Positions 53,818-62,101 of a stretch of DNA of 64,000 nucleotides are shown here, one piece after another (within the stretch, counting starts at the first letter, position 1; each line of letters opens with the position of its first letter). The DNA lies in assembly GCA_017427775.1 (NCBI GenBank), contig JAFRSD010000035.1:62001-126000 (forward strand). The letters are read 5' to 3'. Made by a program: the position numbers and the translations under genes. The notes beneath the pieces were generated by a model. That model made no database searches and was not told the DNA's origin. It worked only from the letters and a program-made list of their open reading frames with translations. The DNA is from Lachnospiraceae bacterium. Its GTDB lineage: Bacteria > Bacillota > Clostridia > Lachnospirales > Lachnospiraceae.

Positions 53818-55182
53818 TTAGTTTTTAAAGCTGTGCACCGGTGCCGGGATACGGCCCTTTCTGTTAACGAAATCCGCACAGGAGAAGGAATTGACCGGCA
53901 TGATCGGCGCGTAACCGAGAAGGCCGCCGAATTCGGCGCTGTCCCCAACCTTCTTGCCGATTACCGGGATCAGACGAACTGCCGTCGTCTTCTGGTTGAT
54001 CATTCCGATTGCCATCTCGTCCGCGATAATACCGCTGAGCGTCTCCGCCGAAGTATCTCCGGGAATGGCGATCATATCGAGTCCGACCGAACATACGCAG
54101 GTCATCGCCTCAAGCTTCTCAAGCGTCAGGCAGCCTGCAAGCACGGCATCGATCATCCCCTGGTCTTCACTGACCGGGATAAATGCGCCACTCAGACCGC
54201 CGACATAAGAGGATGCCATAATCCCCCCCTTCTTCACCTGGTCATTAAGAAGCGCGAGCGCTGCGGTTGTTCCGGGTGCCCCCGGATGCTCCAAGCCGAT
54301 CTCCTGCAGGATCTCCGCAACGCTGTCCCCTACAGCGGGTGTCGGAGCAAGGGAAAGGTCTACAATGCCAAACGGAACATTCAGCATCTCGGAAGCCCTC
54401 TTCGCGACAAGCTGACCGACTCTTGTAATCTTAAAGGCAGTCTTTTTAATCGTTTCGCAAAGGAACTCAAAATCCTTGCCTCGTGCCTGTTCGAGTGCCT
54501 TCTTTACTACACCGGGACCGCTGACGCCGACATTGATCACGGCATCCGCCTCGGTCACGCCGTGAAAAGCACCGGCCATGAACGGGTTGTCATCGGGTGC
54601 GTTACAGAATACCACGAGCTTTGCGCAGCCGATAGAATCTTTATCCGCGGTATTCTCTGCGGTACGGCGGATCACTTGTCCCATCAGCCGGACGGCATCC
54701 ATGTTGATACCGGTCTTCGTGGATCCCACATTTACCGAACTGCAGACAACGTCGGTTTCGGCAAGTGCCTTCGGAATCGAACGAAGCAGAAGCTCCTCCG
54801 CTTTGGTCATGCCCTTCGATACAAGGGCGCTGTAGCCTCCGATAAAGTTTACGCCGACGGCTTTGCCGGCCTTATCAAGGGTCTTTGCGATCTCTACGAA
54901 ATCATCCTCGCTATGGCAGGCAGAGGCTCCGATCAATCCGATCGGCGTCACGCTGATTCGTTTATTTACGACGGGAATGCCGTATTCCTTGGCGATCTCC
55001 TCGCCGGTGGCAACCAGATTGCCCGCAAGCGTCGTAATCTTTTGATAAATCTTCTCATTCAACCGCCCGAGATCCGAATCTATACAGTCAAGAAGGGAAA
55101 TCCCAAGCGTGATCGTTCTCACGTCGAGATTCATCTTCTCAATCATGCGGTTGGTTTCCTGTATTTCCAGTTTACTGATCAT
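53818..55182 (-). CDS. DUF711/UPF0210 (PFL) family protein
   Basis: A 454-residue DUF711 protein with the family start I-R-T-I-T-x-[15 protein letters not shown], and Gly-rich loops V-G-V-S-G-P-G-V and P-G-A-P-G-T-T. It is distantly related in fold to pyruvate-formate-lyase-type proteins, but a glycyl-radical motif is not evident and the activity is unknown. It is nearly always paired with an ACT-domain protein, here 74 bases upstream. ATG follows GGAGG. Confidence 0.93.
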   Translation of the reverse strand: MISKLEIQETNRMIEKMNLDVRTITLGISLLDCIDSDLGRLNEKIYQKITTLAGNLVATGEEIAKEYGIPVVNKRISVTPIGLIGASACHSEDDFVEIAKTLDKAGKAVGVNFIGGYSALVSKGMTKAEELLLRSIPKALAETDVVCSSVNVGSTKTGINMDAVRLMGQVIRRTAENTADKDSIGCAKLVVFCNAPDDNPFMAGAFHGVTEADAVINVGVSGPGVVKKALEQARGKDFEFLCETIKKTAFKITRVGQLVAKRASEMLNVPFGIVDLSLAPTPAVGDSVAEILQEIGLEHPGAPGTTAALALLNDQVKKGGIMASSYVGGLSGAFIPVSEDQGMIDAVLAGCLTLEKLEAMTCVCSVGLDMIAIPGDTSAETLSGIIADEMAIGMINQKTTAVRLIPVIGKKVGDSAEFGGLLGYAPIMPVNSFSCADFVNRKGRIPAPVHSFKN

Positions 55183-55256
55183 AGTATAAGTCCTCCGAAC
55201 AAACGGCCCGGGACCGTCCGTTTCCTCTCAACATCTATGCAATCGTTTCAGATGCA

Positions 55257-55529
55257 TCATATACGGTGCATCATATCGAAAATATCCTCAAGCTGGATTC
55301 GGATCACGCATCCGATCTCCTCGCCGACTTTCGACAATCCGTCCGAGAGATTGTTGAAATCGATCTTGCTTGCGGAAACATCCACGATCATCATCATGTT
55401 GAAATATCCGCCGACGATCGTCTGCGAAATATCAAGGACGTTCACATTTTCCGCGGAAAGGTAGGTACAGACTTTTGCGATAATGCCTACGGTGTCCTTC
55501 CCGACTACTGTTATAATTGCTCTTTTCAT
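55257..55529 (-). CDS. ACT-domain protein (UPF0237)
   Basis: A 90-residue single ACT domain: I-I-T-V-V-G-K-D-T-V-G-I-I-A-K-V at the ligand loop, then V-L-D-I-S-Q-T-I and a C-terminal helix. ACT domains bind amino acids or other small ligands. It is the standard partner of DUF711 proteins and is probably its ligand-sensing subunit, which is inference. It is the first gene after the promoter at 55561-55589; RBS GAAAGAAGG. Confidence 0.93.
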   Translation of the reverse strand: MKRAIITVVGKDTVGIIAKVCTYLSAENVNVLDISQTIVGGYFNMMMIVDVSASKIDFNNLSDGLSKVGEEIGCVIRIQLEDIFDMMHRI

Positions 55530-55560
55530 GGGTAACCTTCTTTCCGGCCGAAGCCGATAT

Positions 55561-55589
55561 ATTTTAATCAGAAATGCCGATACTGTCTA
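55561..55589 (-). promoter_or_regulatory. Promoter of the ACT-DUF711-SAS gene cluster
   Basis: TAGACA (rc of 55584-55589), 17 bases, TAAAAT (rc of 55561-55566), each one base off consensus. The following genes to recU are closely packed and may share this promoter. Confidence 0.72.
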
Positions 55590-55591
55590 TA

Positions 55592-56386
55592 TTAAAGGAT
55601 CAAAGCTTCCATCGGTACGTCACGGGGCGCCACGAGAAGCCTCGGTTTCGGGTTGTCGAAATTCCAGGCTCCGTCGAGTTCGTTCTTCATCGTAAGAAGC
55701 GCAAGATCCGGCATATTGTTCTCTTTACTGAGGTGTGCCAGTACGATTGCCTTGAGCCGATCGTGAAGCACATGTGACACAAGTCGCGCGGAATCCTCAT
55801 TCGAAAGATGCCCCTGCGCGCTCATGATCCGTTGCTTTAACGAATACGGATACGCCCCTGCAAGAAGCATGTAGCGGTCGTAATTGGACTCGAGATACAG
55901 GACCTCGGAATCCGACAGGTGATTTACAATCTCAGGAGTTATGCAGCCCAGATCGGTCGCCATGGCGATCTTATGCGTTCCGTCCGTGAAAGAATAGGCA
56001 ACCGGCTCCGCCGCATCATGGCTGATTCCGCAGCAACCGACCTTCACATCACCGAACCGGATCTCCGAACCCGGTCCGATCGTATGAAACAGTTCCCCGG
56101 GAAGCCCCGCGAGGGAATTCATATGCCTCAAATATCGTATGGTTCCGGCCGATGCGTATATGGGAATCCTGTACTTCTTTAAAAATACCGCAAGTCCCTG
56201 CGTATGGTCGGAATGTTCATGCGTAACAAGGATTGCGTCAAGCGACTCGGGCTGGATCCATTCGGTCTGCAGCGCTTCACAGATTCGTTTTGCGCTGATA
56301 CCGGCATCCACAAGAATATTACAGGATTCCGTTCCGAGATAGATGGCGTTTCCGCTGCTTCCGCTCGCCAAACTGAAGAATTTCAA
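55592..56386 (-). CDS. YycJ/WalJ-like metallo-beta-lactamase-fold hydrolase
   Basis: A 264-residue MBL-fold protein of the YycJ group. The metal motif is T-H-E-H-S-D-H near residue 57, the N-terminus is S-L-A-S-G-S-S-G-N-A-I, and later ligands are I-S-H-D-A-A-E-P, A-T-D-L-G and V-L-A-H-L-S-K-E-N. YycJ has been implicated as a 5'-3' exonuclease in DNA repair and cell-wall control; here it follows coaE and polA, which fits a DNA role. Start codon TTG at 56386. Confidence 0.9.
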   Translation of the reverse strand: MKFFSLASGSSGNAIYLGTESCNILVDAGISAKRICEALQTEWIQPESLDAILVTHEHSDHTQGLAVFLKKYRIPIYASAGTIRYLRHMNSLAGLPGELFHTIGPGSEIRFGDVKVGCCGISHDAAEPVAYSFTDGTHKIAMATDLGCITPEIVNHLSDSEVLYLESNYDRYMLLAGAYPYSLKQRIMSAQGHLSNEDSARLVSHVLHDRLKAIVLAHLSKENNMPDLALLTMKNELDGAWNFDNPKPRLLVAPRDVPMEALIL

Positions 56387-56406
56387 ACGTTCTTACCGCC
56401 TTCCGC

Positions 56407-57012
56407 CTACAATCCGAGATTCGCTTCGATCTGGTAACAAAGCTCCAGATCCCCGACAAGATTTCCGTTCACGATTTCCTTGTCACAAAGCTTCTTAAGT
56501 TCTTCCTCGGGCATCTGTCCCGAGAACAGCGACGCAACCTTCTCATCGGAGTAGCCGCGCCCTTTGATCAATCGATAGCGGCGCACGGTTTCGGGAGCGG
56601 TAACGGCCCACAGCTCATCGCAGAAATCCCTGTACCCTGCCGAGCACGCCAGTGCGGATTCGACAAATACGAACGGAATCCCTTCTTCGGCGAATTTCGT
56701 TATTCTCTCGCGGATTTCTTCGATTACCGCCGGATGCGTGATCCGGTTCAGTACCTGAAGCTTCTCCGGATCATGAAACACAAGATCCGCAAGCGCACCG
56801 CGGTTCAGGGAACCGTCTTCATTCGCATATTCGCTTCCGAATGTTTGAAGAACCTTCTTCAGTACATTTCCGCCCGGCTCCATCTGTTCTTTTGAGACAG
56901 CATCCGAATCGATGACAGGATAACCGAGATGCTTTTCAATGAGGCGGCATACATGACTCTTTCCGGAACCGACTCCGCCTGTGATTCCGATGACTTTGGT
57001 CTGACCGAACAT
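56407..57012 (-). CDS. coaE: CoaE, dephospho-CoA kinase
   Basis: A 201-residue P-loop kinase for the last step of CoA synthesis. Walker A G-G-V-G-S-G-K-S-H, D-S-D-A-V-S, and I-T-H-P-A-V-I are family marks. The polA-coaE order is common in Firmicutes. A 65-base gap separates it from polA and contains an AATACCG/CGGTATT hairpin overlapping the polA end. Confidence 0.95.
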   Translation of the reverse strand: MFGQTKVIGITGGVGSGKSHVCRLIEKHLGYPVIDSDAVSKEQMEPGGNVLKKVLQTFGSEYANEDGSLNRGALADLVFHDPEKLQVLNRITHPAVIEEIRERITKFAEEGIPFVFVESALACSAGYRDFCDELWAVTAPETVRRYRLIKGRGYSDEKVASLFSGQMPEEELKKLCDKEIVNGNLVGDLELCYQIEANLGL

Positions 57013-57077
57013 AGTTATTCACCGTATTACATGCCATTTGGCTTTATATAGCCGTGCCGGAATACCGTTTTGCGGTA

Positions 57078-59801
57078 TTATTTGGCTTCATACCAGCTGT
57101 TGCCTTTATGGATGTCCGCAACAAGCGGAACGGATAATACGGCTGCTCCTTCCATTGCTTCTTTCAAAATTGTTTTAACTTTGTCCTCCTCTTCATAAGG
57201 AACCTCAAGGAGAATTTCGTCATGAACCTGGACAAGCATTTTGGCTTTCAGGTTCTGTTCCCGCAGCATGCGGTATACGCGGACCATCGCGATCTTCATA
57301 ATATCCGCCGCGGTACCCTGGATCGGCGAATTCATCGCGATCCGTTCGCCGAACGAACGCTGCATGAAGTTATCCGAGGAAAGCTCCGGGATTGGACGCG
57401 GCCTGCCGTACAAAGTACGGATCTCGCCGCTTTCCTTTGCCTTCTGCACATTCTCATCGAGATACTGCTTCATCGCGGGATACTTCTCGTAATAGGACTT
57501 GATATACGACTCGGCAGTCTTCCGGTCAATTCCGAGGTTCTGCCCGAGCCCAAAGGAACTGATGCCGTAAAGGATACCGAAGTTTACGGCTTTCGCGGCG
57601 CTTCTCTGCGCGTCGGTGACCTCTTCAAACGGCACATGGAATACCATCGCGGCCGTTGTTCTGTGAATATCAGCGGCGTTATTGTAGGCGTCGATCAGGC
57701 TCTTATCGCCCGACATATGCGCCATCAGGCGAAGCTCGATCTGCGAGTAGTCAGCGTCATAGAATACACATCCCTTCTTCGGCAGGAATACCTTTCTGAT
57801 GGACCGGCCGAGTTCGGTACGAATCGGAATATTCTGCAGGTTCGGATTGGTCGAACTGAGCCGTCCGGTGGCGGTCACGGTCTGCTGAAATGTCGTATGG
57901 ATCCGGCCGTCATCGGCGATACAGTTCATAAGACCCGCCGAATACGTCGTCTGCAGTTTACGGTACTGACGGTACGTCAGAATATGCGCCACAACCGGCT
58001 CATCCTCTGCAAGCTTTTCCAGGATGTCAGCCGAAGTGGAATAACCGTTCTTCGTCTTCTTTCCGCCCTTTAATCCGAGCTTTTCGAAAAGCACTTCCGA
58101 AAGCTGCTTCGGCGAGTTCAGGTTGAACTTCATGCCCGCAAGCTCATATACAGTCTGCTCTTCTTCGTTACAGCGGGCGATAAACTCTTCATCAAGCTTC
58201 TTAAGAAGATCCGGATCCGCATAGATTCCGGTCTGCTCCATATCGGCAAGCACCCAGATAAGCGGGCGCTCTATTTCTTCATAAAGTTTCTGTAACTGCT
58301 TCTCCTCGATCTTTTTACGGATTTCATGACCGACTGCCCTTGCGAGAGCCGCGGTATAATCCCCGTCCGGCTTAAAACCGATACCCGAAAGGTATTCCCG
58401 CTGCAAATCCTGCGTTTCATGGGAACCGGCAAGCGGCCGTAACAGGTAATCGCAAACCGAAAGATCGTAGATTCCGTTTTTCTCTTCCGGGAACAGCGCC
58501 GTCAGTTCCTTTACGGAAAATGCATAGATCACATTGTCCGCAAGCAGCTGGTTCAAAAGCTCTGAGAAGTAAATCTCACCGAGGCAGAATCCGTCCGGAA
58601 TAAAGCGGTACACTTTGTCGGCTGAAGCCAGATACAACGACCCGTCCGAAGCATCATAACGGATTCCGTAAGACTGTCCGCGACCCGTAAGCAGCCTGCT
58701 CCTTATAAGATCCGCGTCATTGAGGTCGGAAACCGTTACGGTTTCATAGCTCAATTCCATCGCGGCAGGCGCAGCCCCCTCAATAGCAGGCGCTTTCAGC
58801 GAGGAAAATGCAAGCTCATGAAGAACTTTATCAATCTCCCCTGTCTTAAGCCGCAGTTCCAGATCCGAAAGCTGCTCGTCGATCGGGATATCCGTTTTGA
58901 TCGTCGCAAGAACCGTGCTGAGTCTTGCAGACTCTTCCGCATTGACGCCGTCCTCGTCCTTTGTAAGCGTCTTTACAATGCCCGGACGCACGCCGACAGC
59001 CTTAAACTCTTCGGCGAGTTGCTCTTCGGACGTGTTCCTGATTGCGTCATATAAGGCATCAACGGTCTCGTAATGGGCGATGAGCCCGACAGCCGTCTTC
59101 GGACCGATTCCGGCAACGCCCTTGATATTATCGCTTGAATCTCCCATCAGACCCTTCAGGTGATTGATGGAGGCGGGTTTTACGCCTTCTTCACCGGTCA
59201 CCGTCTCAGGTGTCATCAGGAAGCATTTCTCCGGACAGCAGTTCTTATCAAAACCGTATTTCTTCAGCAGTTCATCCGCTTTGGTCTGTGAGGACTGCAT
59301 CAGATATACGTAAACATTGTCATTCACCAGCTGAAGGTAATCATGATCCTTCGTAAGGATCCGGATCGGAATCTCCTTACCGAACTTCTGACAGAGGCTT
59401 CCGGCGAAATCATCCGCTTCGAAACTGTTATCCATATACTGACGGATGCCGATCCGTCCGATCACGTCTTCGCAAAGCGCGAACTGGTCCTTCAAAGGCG
59501 CCGGTGTCTCCCCGCGGTTAGCCTTATATTCGGGATACAACTCACGGCGGAACGTATCACGGCTCAAATCCCACAGCACAGCCAGATACTTCGGCGGATG
59601 CGTCTCGAGAATCTTAAACAGCGTCCGCAGAAATCCGTAAACGCCGTTCGTATAAACGCCGCCGGGCGTATGCATGATCTTATGATAATTCCGCTCGCGG
59701 TCTTCCTGCGTCTTCGCCATCAGTACTTCCCGCGGAAGGTTTCCGTAGTACTGCGTCGAAAGAAGCCCCGAGCCGTCAATTAAAAGCATATAATCTTCCA
59801 T
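57078..59801 (-). CDS. polA: DNA polymerase I
   Basis: A 907-residue Pol I. 5'-3' exonuclease domain (about 1-320; D-D-F-A-G-S-L near 135, G-D-S-S-D-N-I-K-G, G-I-G-P-K-T-A), a vestigial 3'-5' exonuclease domain (about 340-510) without the D-x-E metal residues, and the polymerase domain (motif A D-Y-S-Q-I-E-L-R, O helix K-A-V-N-F-G-I-L-Y-G, motif C Q-V-H-D-E). It fills gaps and removes primers but should not proofread. About 25 extra residues (R-E-V-L-M-A-K-T...) are inserted near residue 25. ATG 59801 with GGAGA is preferred to ATG 59807, which abuts that site. Confidence 0.95.
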   Translation of the reverse strand: MEDYMLLIDGSGLLSTQYYGNLPREVLMAKTQEDRERNYHKIMHTPGGVYTNGVYGFLRTLFKILETHPPKYLAVLWDLSRDTFRRELYPEYKANRGETPAPLKDQFALCEDVIGRIGIRQYMDNSFEADDFAGSLCQKFGKEIPIRILTKDHDYLQLVNDNVYVYLMQSSQTKADELLKKYGFDKNCCPEKCFLMTPETVTGEEGVKPASINHLKGLMGDSSDNIKGVAGIGPKTAVGLIAHYETVDALYDAIRNTSEEQLAEEFKAVGVRPGIVKTLTKDEDGVNAEESARLSTVLATIKTDIPIDEQLSDLELRLKTGEIDKVLHELAFSSLKAPAIEGAAPAAMELSYETVTVSDLNDADLIRSRLLTGRGQSYGIRYDASDGSLYLASADKVYRFIPDGFCLGEIYFSELLNQLLADNVIYAFSVKELTALFPEEKNGIYDLSVCDYLLRPLAGSHETQDLQREYLSGIGFKPDGDYTAALARAVGHEIRKKIEEKQLQKLYEEIERPLIWVLADMEQTGIYADPDLLKKLDEEFIARCNEEEQTVYELAGMKFNLNSPKQLSEVLFEKLGLKGGKKTKNGYSTSADILEKLAEDEPVVAHILTYRQYRKLQTTYSAGLMNCIADDGRIHTTFQQTVTATGRLSSTNPNLQNIPIRTELGRSIRKVFLPKKGCVFYDADYSQIELRLMAHMSGDKSLIDAYNNAADIHRTTAAMVFHVPFEEVTDAQRSAAKAVNFGILYGISSFGLGQNLGIDRKTAESYIKSYYEKYPAMKQYLDENVQKAKESGEIRTLYGRPRPIPELSSDNFMQRSFGERIAMNSPIQGTAADIMKIAMVRVYRMLREQNLKAKMLVQVHDEILLEVPYEEEDKVKTILKEAMEGAAVLSVPLVADIHKGNSWYEAK

Positions 59802-59803
59802 TA

Positions 59804-60397
59804 TCATTCTCCGTCATTCTCAGCGTCACTTTGGCCGGCAGAATTATCCCCGGAATCCATGACGGTTTCCTCCTGCATCTCCGAATCCTGTGACGTTTCG
59901 GACTTCGTCTCCTGCCTCTTAGCGCGGTCGCGCTCGCGGATGCAGCGCAATACGTCATCGTTATACTTGTATATGCCCTGGATAACCGGATCGAGATACG
60001 TCGGAACCCCGTACATTTCGATCACGACATGGTCCTCCGTATCCTCCGGAAGAAAGGCGTATGTCTTCTCAATCGGCGGAAAGAAAGAGGCAAATACCAT
60101 CACGGCCAGTATCTCAAGAATGACAAAAGCCCTGCGGAACCGCTTTGCCTTTGCCTCATGAAGAATGCCGTTTCGCGCTGCATTCAAACGGTCGTCGACT
60201 TCCTTCACATAATCCGAGGAAAGCTCTTCATTTTCATTCAGAGAACGGATCGCGTTAACGATCGCGTAATTGATGATAAGGTCTTCCTTACACTTCGGAC
60301 ACTTCTCCAGATGGGCATAGTATTCGAGTATCAGGTTACCCGGCAGGGTTCCGTCAATAAAGCTTTTCGTACATTCCTGACAAGTTGTACAATCCAT
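59804..60397 (-). CDS. zf-HC2 zinc-finger single-TM protein
   Basis: A 197-residue protein. The N-terminal anti-sigma-like zinc finger has C-x-x-C at residues 3-9 and H-L-E-K-C-P-K-C near 30-36. A TM lies at about residues 90-107, and a C-terminal tail is rich in Glu, Asp and Ser. Such proteins often bind and hold an ECF sigma factor, but no sigma gene is adjacent. Its stop codon lies 2 bases before the polA start, so the two are coupled. The ATG follows GGAGG. The role is unknown. Confidence 0.82.
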   Translation of the reverse strand: MDCTTCQECTKSFIDGTLPGNLILEYYAHLEKCPKCKEDLIINYAIVNAIRSLNENEELSSDYVKEVDDRLNAARNGILHEAKAKRFRRAFVILEILAVMVFASFFPPIEKTYAFLPEDTEDHVVIEMYGVPTYLDPVIQGIYKYNDDVLRCIRERDRAKRQETKSETSQDSEMQEETVMDSGDNSAGQSDAENDGE

Positions 60398-60419
60398 GCC
60401 GGGTCCTCCAAAAATCCTG

Positions 60420-60448
60420 TTGCAAAAAAAATACAGGTGTGATAGAAT
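60420..60448 (+). promoter_or_regulatory. Promoter of tRNA-Leu
   Basis: TTGCAA, 17 bases, TAGAAT on the plus strand, with the predicted start about 6 bases before the tRNA. It diverges from the zf-HC2-polA genes. Confidence 0.75.
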
Positions 60449-60459
60449 AACCGCTGTCA

Positions 60460-60542
60460 GCGGATGTGGCGGAATGGCAGACGCAGCAGACTCAAAATCT
60501 GCCGGGCTAACACTCGTGCGGGTTCAAGTCCCGCCATCCGCA
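60460..60542 (+). tRNA. tRNA-Leu (anticodon CAA)
   Basis: An 83-base class II tRNA. Acceptor arms are GCGGATG and CATCCGC with discriminator A; D arm around GGCGGAATGGCAGACGC; anticodon stem GCAGA/TCTGC with loop CTCAAAA, giving CAA; a variable arm CGGGCTAACACTCG; T arm GCGGGTTCAAGTCCCGC. CCA is not encoded. It reads UUG. It is the only plus-strand gene in the window. Confidence 0.97.
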
Positions 60543-60543
60543 T

Positions 60544-60572
60544 CGGGCGTTCATCGTAACGCCCGTTTTTTT
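60544..60572 (+). terminator. Intrinsic terminator of tRNA-Leu
   Basis: CGGGCGTT and AACGCCCG form a perfect 8-bp stem around CATCGT, followed by seven T residues. It ends 4 bases before the stop of the convergent MutS-like gene. Confidence 0.95.
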
Positions 60573-60576
60573 ATGT

Positions 60577-62094
60577 CTATAATCCGATATGCTTCCGATA
60601 CAGTTCCATTGCATAGCCGGTCTGCGTCGGCTCGCCTTCGACGATCCGATAGGTATTCTCATTTCTCTCATTCCGCTCGGTCTCAAAGAACTTCGTAAAC
60701 GGATAACGCTCCGCGTATGCTTTCTTCGCGTAAGCATAAATATGCGTCACAAAGAATACCGTTACCTGGTTCTCATTTAACGCCCTGATGATCTCATCGG
60801 CCATCGCGGCGCCTTCCTTCTCGGACGTAGTCGCGAACGACTCGTTCATGAACAGCAGGCTTCCCGGATTCATCGTATCGACGATCCTGTTAAGGCGGAA
60901 CAGTTCCTCCTCCAGACGGCCGGAATTCAGCGTTTCATCCTCATTTCTCACAAAATGTGTAAAGATGCCGCGGAAAATGGACGTTTTCATGCTCTTGCAA
61001 GGCACAAACATGCCGCACTGCGACATGATCTGCGCGGTACCGACGGAACGAAGGAAGGAAGTCTTTCCTCCCTGGTTTACACCGGTGATCAGATACAGCA
61101 TCGTATCATTACTGCGGAACGTATTGTCCATCGGACGCTTGAGCGTACGGATGGCAAGCACAAGATCATAAATGCACTCCGCTTCGATCGCGTGATAACG
61201 TTCCGAAATCTCCGGGAAGCACAGACGGTAAGCCATACCGTTCATATGCGTATGCAGATTGCAGCATCCGTAGAAAAATGCGATCTGCGCACGCAGCGTA
61301 TCGAACAGTTTGGAAATCTCCTTGTTGAAGTCCTCAAAACAGGACGCGACATGCAGCAAAGCGGTATTCTGCAGGTTCATGCAGTCCTGGCTCATCGAAA
61401 TGTTGTCATAGCTGACGCGGATCTCGTTCTTCTTCACCTTCGTACCGAACAGCGAGTCCCATTTTTCGAATTTCCGCTTTACGGTCGTTTTCGTAATGGA
61501 ATTGACGATCAGACTGTCGCACTTCATACCGCGGCCGATCTTGCCGCTGATCTTAACCTCTCCGCCCATCTGGATCTCACGGAGCGCTTCGCGTTTCTCC
61601 TGCATCCGTTCGATAAAGGCGTCATCATATTCCTTCAGGAACTGTTCGAAGAAATTCCTGAAGATACCGGGTTCAAAGTGGTTATTCGCGTCGATAATGA
61701 CCTTTTTGAGATTCTCAAGGCCGTTAAAAAGCATATTAAGCGTATCGATCGAATTCAGAACGCGGACGGCGGGAAGCGTTGAATTGGTCTCCTTCTTCAT
61801 GCGGTCACGCTGGTTGATCAGATCGGTAAAGGTCTCCGAGATCGTTACATACAGCTGGAATATGTATTTCTTATTGTCGATAGCCTCTTTCAAAGCGTTC
61901 TGACGGTGGAGAATGTTCTTTCGGTCGCCGCTCGGCGCAAGCATGATACTGCGGCAGGCCTGATAAACGTATTTGTCGTTCTTGCTCATCGTTTCAAGGA
62001 TAGGCTGAAGGTCAAAATCTTCAAACAGATCATTCTTGAACGGAGCGACGTCACTGTTGACGTAGTCTTCACAATTCAGCAGATATACCTTCAT
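60577..62094 (-). CDS. MutS-like ATPase A, no mismatch-recognition domain
   Basis: A 505-residue protein. Its C-terminal half is a MutS-type ABC ATPase: Walker A I-T-G-V-N-Q-G-G-K-T near residue 338, signature S-G-R-L-E-E-E-L, Walker B L-L-F-M-N-E-S-F near 409, and switch His in F-V-T-H. The usual Walker B Asp is Asn, while the catalytic Glu stays. The N-terminal half is helical, as in the lever and clamp of MutS; the F-x-E mismatch-recognition region is absent, and so are Smr and membrane segments. ATG 62094 follows GATGAGG and lies 7 bases after its partner gene. It is not MutS1 or MutS2; function unknown. Confidence 0.87.
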   Translation of the reverse strand: MKVYLLNCEDYVNSDVAPFKNDLFEDFDLQPILETMSKNDKYVYQACRSIMLAPSGDRKNILHRQNALKEAIDNKKYIFQLYVTISETFTDLINQRDRMKKETNSTLPAVRVLNSIDTLNMLFNGLENLKKVIIDANNHFEPGIFRNFFEQFLKEYDDAFIERMQEKREALREIQMGGEVKISGKIGRGMKCDSLIVNSITKTTVKRKFEKWDSLFGTKVKKNEIRVSYDNISMSQDCMNLQNTALLHVASCFEDFNKEISKLFDTLRAQIAFFYGCCNLHTHMNGMAYRLCFPEISERYHAIEAECIYDLVLAIRTLKRPMDNTFRSNDTMLYLITGVNQGGKTSFLRSVGTAQIMSQCGMFVPCKSMKTSIFRGIFTHFVRNEDETLNSGRLEEELFRLNRIVDTMNPGSLLFMNESFATTSEKEGAAMADEIIRALNENQVTVFFVTHIYAYAKKAYAERYPFTKFFETERNERNENTYRIVEGEPTQTGYAMELYRKHIGL

Positions 62095-62101
62095 AAGCAC
62101 C

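Noticed and set aside
53806..55464. A 552-codon open frame on the plus strand
   Set aside because: Lies opposite the DUF711 and ACT genes and has no recognisable domain or start signal.
57061..57084. AATACCG/CGGTATT hairpin between polA and coaE
   Set aside because: No T-tract follows and the genes are co-oriented, so I do not call it a terminator.
60460..60542. tRNA-Leu as a possible integration site
   Set aside because: No integrase, direct repeat of the tRNA 3' end or change in gene content was seen next to it.
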